Shown piece after piece: positions 1 through 9,487 of a DNA stretch of 64,000 nucleotides. Positions within the stretch are counted from its first letter, which is position 1. Each line of letters starts with the position of its first letter. The stretch spans positions 248,001 through 312,000 of the forward strand of contig NZ_AQHN01000089.1 in NCBI RefSeq assembly GCF_000359745.1, read 5' to 3'. The translations under genes and the position numbers were made by a program. Below the pieces are notes generated by a model, which worked only from the letters and a program-made list of their open reading frames with translations, was not told where the DNA came from and did no database searches. The DNA comes from Rhizobium freirei PRF 81. GTDB taxonomy: Bacteria; Pseudomonadota; Alphaproteobacteria; Rhizobiales; Rhizobiaceae.

Positions 1-159
1 GATCTCCGGCGCCGAGCGGGAGTCGCAACAGGCAATCACGAGCGTCGATGGATTTTGCCCGAGCTCCGCGAGAGAGCGATAACGCTCGCGCTCATCGACG
101 TAACGCCCGCTCATGAAGTTGCGATAACCGTTCAGAAGGGTGTCGGGAAAGCTTTGCAT
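1..159 (-). CDS. beta-class carbonic anhydrase, N-terminal 53 residues (cut by window edge)
   Basis: The reverse strand from an ATG at 159 stays open to the window edge for 53 codons and begins MQSFPDTLLNGYRNF. It reaches ACCDSRSAPE at about residues 43-52, which is the C-x-D-x-R signature of beta-carbonic anhydrases: Cys44 would be a zinc ligand and Asp46-Arg48 the catalytic dyad. The family interconverts CO2 and bicarbonate in the cytoplasm. The gene lies 72 bases downstream of pdxY on the same strand, so cotranscription is possible. The rest of the protein, including the His and second Cys zinc ligands, is outside the window. No strong Shine-Dalgarno sequence is visible. Confidence 0.85.
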   Translation of the reverse strand, partial: MQSFPDTLLNGYRNFMSGRYVDERERYRSLAELGQNPSTLVIACCDSRSAPEI

Positions 160-231
160 GATATTGAATTACAGCGCACCGGGACCGATGGCAACTGCTG
201 CGCTGCAAAAAGCATTAACTGCTGCGAACCG

Positions 232-1107
232 CTATTTTTTGCGCCGTTGCGCCGGGTGCATGAGGTGTCGCAGCTGCACCATCGCCATCGGCGTCGACAG
301 GCTCGCGGAATCGACGGCGAGCGTCAGCTCGTTGCTGCCGCGTTTGACAGCGCGCGCCAGCACCTCATAGACGCTGGCCGTCGTCAGTTGCAGCGCCCGT
401 TCCTCATCCATGCCGGAAAGCAGGCGGGAAACGAACAAGGCACAGAGCAGGTCGCCGAGCCCGTTCGGCGCACCTTCTATGCTGCGATGTTCGGCAAGCA
501 GCGCGCTCCGGCCGCTGAGATAGAGATTTCCGATGCCGCCGGCCATCATCGGCACCGCCGAGGTCACCAGCATGCGCGACGGCCCGAGCGCAAGTGCCGC
601 CTCCATAATGGCGTTATTATCCTCGAGCGGCGCACCGGCAAGCCAGGCAAGCTCATAGCGGTTCGGCGTCGCCAGCGAGGCCAATGGGATTAGATGGTCG
701 CGGATCGCTTCGGCCGTCGCCTCGGGCACATAGAGCCCGCCGGCATCGCCGATCACCGGATCGCAGGCATAAAGCAGATCGGGGTTCTTTTCCCGCAATG
801 CCGCCACCAGCCGGGCGACGGAACGCGCCTGTGCGGCATTGCCGAAATATCCGGAAAGCACCGCCTTCACTTCCGATAACCACGGGGCAGCGATAAGATC
901 GTCGATTGCGTGATCGAAATCCGCCTCGTTGAAGGTCAGCCGCGTCGAGCGACCATGGCCGGGATGCCATGGCAGAACGATGGTGGGCAGGGCCCAGACT
1001 GGGTGGCCGAGCGTTTCCAGCGCGAAGACGGCGGCGCGATTGCCGACGGACCCTCTGACGACATGGCTGGAGATGACGATAACGGCGCCGGCCGACACTT
1101 GCGACAT
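232..1107 (-). CDS. pdxY: pyridoxal kinase PdxY
   Basis: This ribokinase-fold enzyme phosphorylates pyridoxal with ATP in the vitamin B6 salvage pathway. From the ATG at 1107 the product is 291 residues, the usual PdxY length. Visible motifs are SGYFGN at about 85-90, CDPVIGD at 115-121, TPNRYEL at 148-153, and NGLGDL at 215-220, the anion-hole segment with catalytic Asp219 (GTGD in most members, here GLGD). The reading frame is open 22 codons further upstream, but that extension has no family character and MSQVSAGAVIVISS is a normal start. It is divergent from gdhZ and upstream of a carbonic anhydrase gene on the same strand. Confidence 0.9.
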   Translation of the reverse strand: MSQVSAGAVIVISSHVVRGSVGNRAAVFALETLGHPVWALPTIVLPWHPGHGRSTRLTFNEADFDHAIDDLIAAPWLSEVKAVLSGYFGNAAQARSVARLVAALREKNPDLLYACDPVIGDAGGLYVPEATAEAIRDHLIPLASLATPNRYELAWLAGAPLEDNNAIMEAALALGPSRMLVTSAVPMMAGGIGNLYLSGRSALLAEHRSIEGAPNGLGDLLCALFVSRLLSGMDEERALQLTTASVYEVLARAVKRGSNELTLAVDSASLSTPMAMVQLRHLMHPAQRRKK

Positions 1108-1401
1108 GATGCTTGCTTTCAAGTTCAGGGCTTCAACTGCACAATGCGCCGTTGATGATCCCTTTGGCGGCACTCTGTCAACGGCACTTCACAGAGTGAT
1201 GAAAGCCTCTGTTGACGAAATGATTCCGTCAATTTCTCGCCAAAGACATCCGCCTTTCGCCGGGATCGCGCATTCCGGCAAGTTTTTTAAAAAAACGGGC
1301 CAAAATCAGTCCGAAACCAACCAATTTCGCATTCTTTTTGCCAGTTTTTTCGCTAAACCTTCTGCTACTGTGGTCAGAATTCGAAAATCGGGAGGAATTC
1401 C
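1108..1401. promoter_or_regulatory. divergent pdxY/gdhZ intergenic region with GTCAAC-type inverted repeats
   Basis: This 294-base gap separates two divergent genes and must hold both promoters. It contains clustered inverted repeats: GTCAAC (1177-1182) with GTTGAC (1211-1216), nested ACAGAG/CTCTGT (1191-1196 and 1207-1212), and TTGACG/CGTCAA (1212-1217 and 1227-1232). An A/T run sits at 1281-1293. A GGAGG ribosome binding site at about 1391-1395 serves gdhZ. Regulator binding is inferred only from the symmetry. Confidence 0.35.
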
Positions 1402-4400
1402 ATGGCGCCGAAAAGCAATCCGAAACGGGAAAAACAGATCGAAGCGGCACGAAAAATAGCCGCGGCGACGGGCGAGGCGCATCTCGATCCCGAAATCCTG
1501 TTCGGCCGTGCCAGCAACGACGACATGGAGCTTTACAGCCCTGAAATGCTGGCCCTTGCTGCAACGCACGCGGCCAAGGAGCTGGCGGCCTGGAACGGCA
1601 CCGCTCCGCGCGTCAGCATCGATCAGCTTGCCAATATCGAGCCCGATGGAGTTGCCGTATCGATCCTGTCGATCACCGACCACAACATGCCCTTCCTCTA
1701 CGAATCGGTCATGGGCGAGGTGACCAGCAGCTACCGCGACCTCTATATGGCCGTGCACCCGATCCTGGTCGTCGAGGACGGCAAGCAGCCAAGCCTCTAT
1801 TCCGCCGATCACCCGAGCGATCCCGCCCATCGCGTCAGCCATATCCAGCTTCATCTCTCGCCTTTGACGGCAGCGCAGGCAGCGGACCTGGCCAAACGGG
1901 TGCAGACCGTGCTCGATCAGACGCATCTCGCCGTTTCCGACTGGAAGCCGATGCTGTCGCGCCTGGACACCGTCATTTCCGAGCTTTCGACCTATGAAGC
2001 GGCCGGCCGCCGCAAGAACGATCGCGACGAGGCGCTTGCCTTCCTTGCCTGGCTACGGGACGGCAATTTCACCTTTCTCGGCATGCGCGAATATGTCTAT
2101 TCCGGCAAGGGCGCCAACGCCAAGGTCGAGCGCGACCGCGGCACCGGCCTCGGCATCCTCTCCAATCCGGATGTCCGCGTGCTGCGGCAGGGTCATGACG
2201 CCGTTACCACGACACCCGAAATCCTGGCCTTCCTTGATGGTCCGGATTTCCTGATCGTCACCAAGGCCAACGTCAAGTCGATCGTCCACCGCCGCGCCTA
2301 CATGGACTATGTCGGCGTCAAGCGTTTCGATGCCGACGGCAACGTGACGGGCGAGCTGCGCATCGTCGGCCTCTTCACCTCCACGGCCTATACCAGTGCC
2401 GCCGTCGATGTGCCGCTGCTGCGCTCCAAGGTGCAGAAGGTCAAGGATCTTTTCGGCTTCGATCCCACAAGCCATTCCGGCCGCATGCTCGACAATACGC
2501 TGGAATCCTATCCCCGCGACGATCTTTTCCAGATCGACACGACCCTGCTGGCAAGCTTTGCCGAACAGATCAACGACCTGACCGACCGGCCGCGCGTGCG
2601 CGCCCTGCCGCGCATCGATCAATTCGACCGCTTCGTTTCGGTGATCGTCTATGTTCCGCGCGAGGAATATGATTCCGTCGTCCGCGAGAAGATCGGCAAC
2701 TATCTCAAAACCATCTATGACGGCCGTGTCTCCGCCTATTATCCGGCTTTCCCGGAAGGCGGCGTGGCGCGCGTGCATTTCATCATCGGCCGTAGCGCCG
2801 GCAAGACGCCGCATATTCCCCAAGCCAAGCTCGAAGAGGCGATCCGCGCCATCACCGCCCGTTGGGACGAGCGTTTCGTCATGCTGGCTGGCCCGAAGGC
2901 TCCGACCATCTCCGTCAGCCAGGCCTTCCAGGAAGCCTTCTCGCCGGAAGACGCCTTCGCCGATCTGCCTGACATGATCGCCACGGCCGGTGCCGAGCCG
3001 ATCCGCATCGGCTTTTATATCCGCAAGGATGACGCAGGCGACATCCTCTCGCTGAAAATCTTCCATGGACAAGGCAACCTCGCGCTGTCGCGCCGCGTGC
3101 CGCTTCTGGAAAATCTCGGCTTCAACGTCATCAGCGAGCGCACCTTCGACATCTATGTCACGGCCAAGGATGGTTCGACCGGCCATGTCGTGCTCCACGA
3201 CATGGAGCTTGAAGCCCGCAACGGCTTGACCATCGATCTTGCCCGCCACGGCGCGGCACTGGAAGAAGCCTTCCTCGCCGCCTTTGGCGGCAGCATCGAC
3301 AATGACGCCTTCAACCGGCTGATCGTCTCCGCCGATCTCTCCGCCCGCGAAACGAACGTATTGCGCGCCTATTCCCGCTATCTGCGCCAAGCCGGCATCG
3401 CCTATTCGCAGGATTATATCGCCGCGACGCTGGACAAATATCCGCGCATCGCCGCCTCGCTCTTCCGCCTGTTCTACGAAACGCTCGATCCGAAGCTCAA
3501 CGACAAGAACCGCACGAAGAAGCTTGCCGAGCTGCATACGGCTATCGAAACGGAGCTTGCCGACGTTCCGAGCCTCGACGACGACCGCATCCTGCGCCGC
3601 TACGTCAATGCCATCGACGCCACGCTGCGCACCAACTATTTCCAGAGGAATGCCGACGGTTCATCGAGGGCCATGCTGGCCTTCAAGCTCGATCCGAAGC
3701 TGCTGGATGGCCTGCCCGAGCCGCGGCCTTTCCGCGAAATCTTCGTCTATGGCGTCGAGGTCGAAGGCGTGCACCTGCGCTTCGGCAAGGTGGCGCGTGG
3801 TGGCCTGCGCTGGTCCGACCGTGCCGAAGATTATCGCACCGAAGTGCTCGGTCTCGTAAAGGCGCAGCAGGTCAAGAACGCCGTCATCGTGCCCGTCGGC
3901 GCCAAGGGCGGCTTCTATCCGAAGAAGCTCCCGGTCGGCGGCAGCCGTGACGAGATATTCAATGCCGGCCGCGAGGCCTACAAGACCTATATCCGCACGC
4001 TGCTGTCGATCACCGACAACATCTCCGGCGCCGATATCATTCCGCCCGCCGATACCGTGCGGCTCGATGGTGACGACCCCTATTTCGTCGTCGCCGCCGA
4101 CAAGGGCACTGCTACCTTCTCCGACACCGCCAATGCGCTGGCGCAGGAAGCCGGCTTCTGGCTGGACGACGCCTTCGCCTCGGGCGGTTCGGCCGGCTAC
4201 GACCACAAGAAGATGGGCATCACCGCCCGCGGCGCCTGGGAAACGGTGAAGCGGCACTTCCGCGAGATGGACATCGATATCCAGAAGACGCCATTTAGCG
4301 TCGTCGGCGTCGGAGACATGTCCGGCGACGTCTTCGGCAACGGCATGCTGTTGTCTCCGAAGATCCGCCTGCTTGCCGCGTTCGACCATCGCGATATCTT

Positions 4401-6192
4401 CATCGATCCCGATCCGGATATGGAAAAGACGCTCGCCGAACGGCAGCGCCTCTTCAACCTGCCGCGCTCGAGCTGGCAGGATTTCGACAAATCCGTTCTG
4501 TCGAAAGGCGCGATGATCATCTCCCGCTCGGCAAAGTCGGTGACACTGACGCCGGAAGCGGTCGCCGCCATCGGCATCGACAAGTCGGTCGCAACGCCCT
4601 TCGAAATCATGACGGCAATCCTCAAGGCACCGGTGGACCTGCTGTGGTTCGGCGGCATCGGCACCTATGTCAAGGCGCCGGCCGAAACGGATTCGGAAGT
4701 CGGCGACCGCGCCAACGATCCGATCCGCATCGCCGCCGACGAAGTACGCGCCAAGGTGATCGGCGAGGGCGCCAATCTCGGCGTCACGCAGAAGGGCCGC
4801 ATCGCCTATGGCCTCAAGGGCGGGCGCTGCAACTCCGACGCCATCGACAACTCCGCCGGCGTCAACACCTCGGACGTTGAGGTCAACATCAAGATCGCGC
4901 TTGCATCTGCCATGTTCGCCGACCGGCTGTCGCGCGCCAAACGCGACACGCTGCTCGCCTCCATGACCGACGAAGTGGCAACGCTTGTCTTGCGCAACAA
5001 CTATCTGCAATCTCTGGCAATCTCGCTGACGGAGCGCAAGGGCACCGGCAACGGCCTGGAACTCAGCCGCTTCATGAGCGTGCTGGAAGCGGCCAAGCAG
5101 CTCAACCGTAAGGTCGAGACCCTGCCCGACGATCAGACCTTCGCCGAGCGTTATGCCAACGGCCGGCCGCTGACGCGCCCGGAAATCGGCGTGCTGCTCT
5201 CCTACGCCAAGATCGTCCTCTTTGATGCCCTCGTCGCCAGCGACCTGCCCGACGATCCTTACTTCGCCGCAACCCTCAGCCGCTATTTCCCGGCCAAGAT
5301 GCAGCGCTCGAACGCCGCCGATATCGAAACCCATCGGCTGCGCCGCGAAATCATCGCCACTGCGCTCGCCAATGAAGCGATCAATCGCGGCGGCCCTGGC
5401 TTTGCGGTCGGCATGATGGATGCCACGGCGGCAGCCGCTGCCGAAGTGGTCAAGGCAGCCGTGGTTGCCCGCGACGGCTTCGATCTTGACCGGCTCTGGA
5501 ACGAGATGGACGCACTCGACGGCAAGGTCAGTGGCCAGATGCAGAACCGTGTCTACGGCGAAATCACCGAGGTTTACACGGCGCTGACGCGTCTGCTCCT
5601 GAAAACCGGAGCGGCCAAGGGCGATATAGAAGAAACGGTTAGCCGGCTTCGCGCAGCCCTGAAGAAGCTGCGGCCTGTCTTCCTGAGCCACATCCCGGCG
5701 GATTTCGCAGCCGAGATCGCCACACGCGAGGCGGACTATCTGGCCGCCGGCCTGCCGGAGAAGCTGGCTTCGGAGATCGCCACGATCTACGCGCTCGTCC
5801 TCGTTCCGGAAATCATGCAGATCGCCGAGCGCACCGGCGATACGCTGAACCGGGCGGCCGAAAGCTACTTTACCGTCTCGCAGACCTTCCGCGTCGGCCG
5901 CCTGCTGCTAGCCGGCAACCGGATCGTCACCGGCGACCACTATGAGAGCCTCGCGCTTGCGCGCAGCCTCGACCAGATCGCCGGCGCCCGCCGCGATATC
6001 GTCATCTCCGCCCTGTCCAACCATCCGAAGGACAAGCAGCCGGTTCAGGCATGGCACGCGGAAGACCGTATCCGCATCAATCGCATCGCCGAGGAACTCG
6101 GCGGCCTCAGCGAAAGCGGCGATCCCAACCTCGCCCGCATCACCGTTGCCGCCGGCCTGCTCAGCGATCTTGCGAACGGCCGGGCAAGGTGA
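1402..6192 (+). CDS. gdhZ: NAD-specific glutamate dehydrogenase, large (GDH-180) class
   Basis: The 1596-residue product is a full-length member of the large NAD-dependent glutamate dehydrogenase class, which deaminates glutamate to 2-oxoglutarate and ammonium and is mainly catabolic. The N-terminal half (about 1-700) carries the ACT-like and helical regulatory segments of the class. The catalytic core follows, with GGLRWSDRAEDYRTEVLGL and a KNAVIVPVGAKGGF segment at about 795-840, GVGDMSGDVFGNGM around 970-985, and the nucleotide-binding part with GGIGTYVKAP and KVIGEGANLGVTQ near 1085-1130. A clear GGGAGG Shine-Dalgarno about 6 bases before the ATG fixes the start. It is followed 51 bases later by an MFS gene. 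The symbol follows the Caulobacter usage. Confidence 0.95.
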   Translation: MAPKSNPKREKQIEAARKIAAATGEAHLDPEILFGRASNDDMELYSPEMLALAATHAAKELAAWNGTAPRVSIDQLANIEPDGVAVSILSITDHNMPFLYESVMGEVTSSYRDLYMAVHPILVVEDGKQPSLYSADHPSDPAHRVSHIQLHLSPLTAAQAADLAKRVQTVLDQTHLAVSDWKPMLSRLDTVISELSTYEAAGRRKNDRDEALAFLAWLRDGNFTFLGMREYVYSGKGANAKVERDRGTGLGILSNPDVRVLRQGHDAVTTTPEILAFLDGPDFLIVTKANVKSIVHRRAYMDYVGVKRFDADGNVTGELRIVGLFTSTAYTSAAVDVPLLRSKVQKVKDLFGFDPTSHSGRMLDNTLESYPRDDLFQIDTTLLASFAEQINDLTDRPRVRALPRIDQFDRFVSVIVYVPREEYDSVVREKIGNYLKTIYDGRVSAYYPAFPEGGVARVHFIIGRSAGKTPHIPQAKLEEAIRAITARWDERFVMLAGPKAPTISVSQAFQEAFSPEDAFADLPDMIATAGAEPIRIGFYIRKDDAGDILSLKIFHGQGNLALSRRVPLLENLGFNVISERTFDIYVTAKDGSTGHVVLHDMELEARNGLTIDLARHGAALEEAFLAAFGGSIDNDAFNRLIVSADLSARETNVLRAYSRYLRQAGIAYSQDYIAATLDKYPRIAASLFRLFYETLDPKLNDKNRTKKLAELHTAIETELADVPSLDDDRILRRYVNAIDATLRTNYFQRNADGSSRAMLAFKLDPKLLDGLPEPRPFREIFVYGVEVEGVHLRFGKVARGGLRWSDRAEDYRTEVLGLVKAQQVKNAVIVPVGAKGGFYPKKLPVGGSRDEIFNAGREAYKTYIRTLLSITDNISGADIIPPADTVRLDGDDPYFVVAADKGTATFSDTANALAQEAGFWLDDAFASGGSAGYDHKKMGITARGAWETVKRHFREMDIDIQKTPFSVVGVGDMSGDVFGNGMLLSPKIRLLAAFDHRDIFIDPDPDMEKTLAERQRLFNLPRSSWQDFDKSVLSKGAMIISRSAKSVTLTPEAVAAIGIDKSVATPFEIMTAILKAPVDLLWFGGIGTYVKAPAETDSEVGDRANDPIRIAADEVRAKVIGEGANLGVTQKGRIAYGLKGGRCNSDAIDNSAGVNTSDVEVNIKIALASAMFADRLSRAKRDTLLASMTDEVATLVLRNNYLQSLAISLTERKGTGNGLELSRFMSVLEAAKQLNRKVETLPDDQTFAERYANGRPLTRPEIGVLLSYAKIVLFDALVASDLPDDPYFAATLSRYFPAKMQRSNAADIETHRLRREIIATALANEAINRGGPGFAVGMMDATAAAAAEVVKAAVVARDGFDLDRLWNEMDALDGKVSGQMQNRVYGEITEVYTALTRLLLKTGAAKGDIEETVSRLRAALKKLRPVFLSHIPADFAAEIATREADYLAAGLPEKLASEIATIYALVLVPEIMQIAERTGDTLNRAAESYFTVSQTFRVGRLLLAGNRIVTGDHYESLALARSLDQIAGARRDIVISALSNHPKDKQPVQAWHAEDRIRINRIAEELGGLSESGDPNLARITVAAGLLSDLANGRAR

Positions 6193-6243
6193 CACAGTCC
6201 GCCCCGACCCGAAAACGGGTGAGGGAGCAAGGGGCTGGATTTG

Positions 6244-7632
6244 GTGACGACCGAAATTGACAACGACGTGCCGGCAAAAGTGCCGGCGCGAGGCATCTGG
6301 GGCTGGATGTTCTTCGACTGGGCGGCTCAGCCGTTTTTCACCGTCGTCACCACCTTCATCTTCGGCCCCTATTTCGTCGCCCGGCTGACCGCCGATCCCG
6401 TCTCCGCGCAAACGACATGGAGCAATATGGCGACGATCTCCTCGGTGATCATCGCCATCCTCTCGCCGGTCCTCGGTTCGATCGCCGATCAATCCGGCGC
6501 CCGCAAGCCATGGATCGCCTTCTTCGCCGTCATCAAGATCGCAAGCCTTGCCTGCCTCTGGGGCGCGGCCCCCGGATCGCCGGTGATCTATCCGGTGATC
6601 TTCATGATCCTCGCCTCGATCTCGGCCGAATTCTCGATCGTCTTCAACGATTCGATGATGCCACGGCTGGTCGGCAAGGACGATGTCGGCAGGCTGTCCA
6701 ATGCCGCCTGGGGGCTCGGCTATCTCGGCGGTATGATCGTGCTGATCACCGTCGTTGCGCTGCTCGCCGGCAATCCGCAGACCGGCAAGACCATCTTCGG
6801 TCTGACGCCACTCTTCGGTCTTGATGCCAAACTCGGCGAAGATGCCCGCATCACCGGGCCGATTTCGGCCGTATGGTATCTTATCTTCATCCTGCCGATG
6901 TTTCTCTTCACACCGGATGCTGCTCGCGGCCTGCCCCTTCGCGCGGCCGTTCGCACGGGCTTGCACGAGCTGTCGGCGACCCTGGGCGAGTTGAAGCGGC
7001 GACGTGGCATCAGTCTCTTCCTTCTCGCCCGCATGGTCTATCAGGATGGCGTCAACGGCCTGCTGATCCTCGGCGGCACCTTTGCGGCCGGCATGTTCGG
7101 CTGGGCGACGATCGAGATCGGCATCTACGGCATCATCCTCAATGTCATTGCCATCTTCGGGTGCTTCGCGGCCGGTTATGTCGATCGTTGGCTCGGCTCG
7201 AAGACGACGGTCATGATCAGCCTGACGCTGTTGCTCGCAGCGACTTTCGGCATCCTCTCCACCGGACCGGGCTTCACGCTCTTCGGCCTCGTACCGCTCT
7301 CCACCGTCAGCACTGGAAGCCTGTTCGGCACGGCGGCGGAAAAAGCCTATATCGGCTACGGCCTGCTGATCGGCATCGCCTTCGGCCCCGTACAGGCCTC
7401 CTCGCGCTCTTATCTTGCCCGCAGCGTCAGCCTCTCGGAAGCCGGACGCTATTTCGGCATCTACGCGCTCTCGGGCCGCGCCACCAGTTTCATGGCAACG
7501 CTGTTCTTCTCGCTGGTGACTTATTGGAGCGGCTCGGCCCGCCTCGGCATGGCGACACTCGTCATCTTCCTCGCCGGCGGCCTTTTGCTACTGCTGCCGA
7601 CACCCTATCCGGCCGACAAGACGACAAAGTAG
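6244..7632 (+). CDS. MFS transporter, UMF1/Atg22-like family
   Basis: The 462-residue polytopic membrane protein has about 12 hydrophobic segments. Its N-terminus contains WGWMFFDWAAQPFFT, the typical opening of the UMF1 (unknown major facilitator) family related to yeast Atg22. The loop PVLGSIADQSGARKPW is the MFS motif-A region. The substrate is unknown; members are often annotated only as MFS permeases. The frame opens with TTG (6241) immediately followed by GTG (6244). I prefer GTG, with AAGGGG (about 6230) as ribosome binding site. It lies 51 bases after gdhZ, so readthrough is possible. A strong hairpin follows it. Confidence 0.85.
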   Translation: MTTEIDNDVPAKVPARGIWGWMFFDWAAQPFFTVVTTFIFGPYFVARLTADPVSAQTTWSNMATISSVIIAILSPVLGSIADQSGARKPWIAFFAVIKIASLACLWGAAPGSPVIYPVIFMILASISAEFSIVFNDSMMPRLVGKDDVGRLSNAAWGLGYLGGMIVLITVVALLAGNPQTGKTIFGLTPLFGLDAKLGEDARITGPISAVWYLIFILPMFLFTPDAARGLPLRAAVRTGLHELSATLGELKRRRGISLFLLARMVYQDGVNGLLILGGTFAAGMFGWATIEIGIYGIILNVIAIFGCFAAGYVDRWLGSKTTVMISLTLLLAATFGILSTGPGFTLFGLVPLSTVSTGSLFGTAAEKAYIGYGLLIGIAFGPVQASSRSYLARSVSLSEAGRYFGIYALSGRATSFMATLFFSLVTYWSGSARLGMATLVIFLAGGLLLLLPTPYPADKTTK

Positions 7633-7641
7633 ACAAAGAAA

Positions 7642-7667
7642 ATCCCGGCAGGCGAACCAGCCGGGAT
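7642..7667. terminator. bidirectional hairpin terminator between the MFS gene and purH
   Basis: ATCCCGGC (7642-7649) pairs perfectly with GCCGGGAT (7660-7667) around a 10-base loop. The plus strand continues with a TTTT stretch further on, and in the minus direction the hairpin is followed by TTTCTTT, so it fits purH termination best. It lies between two convergent stop codons. Confidence 0.75.
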
Positions 7668-7698
7668 ATAAGGTTTTCCAATCGAGTATATCCATCGA

Positions 7699-9315
7699 TC
7701 AGTGGCGGAAGTGGCGCACGCCGGTAAAGACCATCGCGACATTGTGCTCGTTGGCCGCATCGATCACTTCCTGGTCACGCATCGAACCGCCCGGCTGGAT
7801 AACGGCCGTAGCGCCTGCGGCAATCGCCGAGAGCAGGCCGTCGGCAAACGGCAGGAAGGCTTCGGAGGCGACGGCGGAACCGCGCGTCAGCGGCTCGGCC
7901 AGACCCATGGCCTTGGCGGCTTCCTCGGCCTTGATGGCGGCGATGCGGGCGGAATCGACACGGCTCATCTGTCCCGCGCCGATGCCAGCCGTCTGGCCAT
8001 CCTTGGCGTAGACGACCGCGTTCGACTTCACATGCTTGGCGACACGGAAGGCGAACTTCATGTCCTCAAGCTCCTGAGCCGTTGGTGCACGCTTGGTGAC
8101 GACCTTGAGCTCCATATCTTCCACCAGCGCGTTATCGCGGTTCTGGACCAGCAGGCCGCCGGAGACGGTCTTGGCGGTGAGGCCGGCAGCACGCGGATCG
8201 GGCAGGGCGCCGACCGAAAGCAGGCGGAGGTTCGGCTTGCGGGCAATGATCGCCTTGGCTTCCTCGGTGACGTCGGGCGCGATGATGACCTCAGTGAAGA
8301 GCTTGACGATCTCCTCTGCGGTCTCGGCATCGAGCAGGCTGTTCAGCGCAATGATGCCGCCGAAGGCTGAGGTGGAATCGCAGGCCAGAGCGCGCTTGTA
8401 GGCTTCCACGAGCCTCGGGCCGGTGGCAACGCCGCAGGGGTTCGCATGCTTGATGATCGCGCAGGCCGGGCCGTTTTCCGGCAGGAACTCGGCAACGAGC
8501 TCATAGGCCGCATCGGTGTCGTTGATGTTGTTGTAGGAGAGCTGCTTGCCCTGGATGAGCGTCGCCGTGGAAACGCCCGGGCGGTTCTCGCCGGTCAGGT
8601 AGAAAGCAGCCTTCTGGTGCGGGTTTTCGCCATAGCGCATTTCCTCGCGCAGCACGCCGCCGATGACACGGTGGCGCGGCGTGGCGATATCCAGCGCTTC
8701 GGCAAACCAGTTGGAGATCATCGCATCATAGGCTGCAGTACGGGCAAAGGCCTTGGCGGCCATGCGCTTGCGGAAATCATAAGTCGTCTGGCCGGCATCG
8801 GCGGAGAGCTGGGCCAGCAGCTCCGCATAGTCGGCGGGATCGGTCAGCGTCGTCACGTAGGCATGGTTCTTCGCCGAAGCACGGATCATCGCCGGGCCAC
8901 CGATGTCGATATTCTCCACCGTCGTCGGATAGTCGCCGCCGGCCTTGCGAACGTCCTCGAAGGGGTAGAGGTTGATGACGGCAAGATCGATGCCTTCGAT
9001 TCTGTGCGCCTTCATTGCAGCCTGATGCTCGGCATCGTCACGGATGGCGAGCAGGCCGCCATGCACCTTCGGATGCAGCGTCTTGACGCGGCCGTCCATG
9101 ATCTCGGGAAATTCCGTCACTTCGGACACGTCGGTCACGGCAAGGCCGGCCGCGGCGATCGCCTTGTGCGTGCCGCCGGTCGACAGGAGGCGCACGCCCT
9201 GTTCGCTGAGCGCACGCGCCAGCTCGACGATGCCGGTCTTGTCGAAGACGGACAGAAGTGCGGTTTTCACCTTCACCTTGTCGGGAGCGGGAATTTTCTT
9301 GGAAACGACGGCCAT
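7699..9315 (-). CDS. purH: bifunctional AICAR transformylase / IMP cyclohydrolase
   Basis: PurH carries out the last two steps of de novo IMP synthesis in the cytoplasm. The 538-residue length is standard. The N-terminal IMP cyclohydrolase (MGS-like) domain shows SVFDKTGI (about 22-29), LLSTGGT (43-49) and KTLHPKVHGG (78-87). The C-terminal transformylase domain shows AIIKHANPCG with the catalytic Lys-His pair, and a terminal segment IQPGGSMRDQEVI. The ATG at 9315 has GGAGAAAG about 6 bases upstream. The longer open frame to 9588 runs through a repeat and the neighbouring gene's end and is not coding. It is probably its own transcription unit, because a terminator lies between it and the heparinase-like gene. 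Confidence 0.97.
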   Translation of the reverse strand: MAVVSKKIPAPDKVKVKTALLSVFDKTGIVELARALSEQGVRLLSTGGTHKAIAAAGLAVTDVSEVTEFPEIMDGRVKTLHPKVHGGLLAIRDDAEHQAAMKAHRIEGIDLAVINLYPFEDVRKAGGDYPTTVENIDIGGPAMIRASAKNHAYVTTLTDPADYAELLAQLSADAGQTTYDFRKRMAAKAFARTAAYDAMISNWFAEALDIATPRHRVIGGVLREEMRYGENPHQKAAFYLTGENRPGVSTATLIQGKQLSYNNINDTDAAYELVAEFLPENGPACAIIKHANPCGVATGPRLVEAYKRALACDSTSAFGGIIALNSLLDAETAEEIVKLFTEVIIAPDVTEEAKAIIARKPNLRLLSVGALPDPRAAGLTAKTVSGGLLVQNRDNALVEDMELKVVTKRAPTAQELEDMKFAFRVAKHVKSNAVVYAKDGQTAGIGAGQMSRVDSARIAAIKAEEAAKAMGLAEPLTRGSAVASEAFLPFADGLLSAIAAGATAVIQPGGSMRDQEVIDAANEHNVAMVFTGVRHFRH

Positions 9316-9332
9316 GAGCTTTCTCCGGTCTA

Positions 9333-9408
9333 GAGCAGCTCCAGGAGAAGTGCAGGGCGGTTTTCCGTCCGGAGCTGCGATAACAAAAAACAGAGCGGAA
9401 ACGCTCTG
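9333..9408 (+). repeat. RIME-like intergenic repeat, copy A (purH leader)
   Basis: GCAGCTCC (9335-9342) and GGAGCTGC (9371-9378) form an 8-base inverted repeat around a core GGGCGGTTTTCCGTCC. The order (AGAGCA..., AGGA(G/A)AAGTGC, GCGGTTTTCCG, CCGGA) is shared with copies at about 11290-11387 (opposite strand) and 55657-55760. This is the pattern of diverged rhizobial intergenic mosaic elements. The copy lies in the 5' leader of purH. Confidence 0.6.
9391..9408 (-). terminator. terminator of the heparinase-like gene
   Basis: In the minus direction CAGAGCG pairs with CGCTCTG (9402-9408 and 9391-9397) around a 4-base loop and is followed by TTTTTT (9385-9390 on the plus strand are six A). This is a compact intrinsic terminator just after the upstream gene and inside repeat copy A. 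Confidence 0.7.
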
Positions 9409-9487
9409 GTATGAGGAGATGACACGTCCGGCGGAAACGGCGCGGGACGGGAATGCCCGCCCCGTTATCATAGCTGACGCGCTTAGC

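Noticed and set aside
2053..5691. Long reverse-strand open frames inside the glutamate dehydrogenase gene (494 and 676 codons)
   Set aside because: They mirror the coding strand of a clear 1596-residue enzyme; high-GC codon use produces such antisense frames and their translations are low-complexity.
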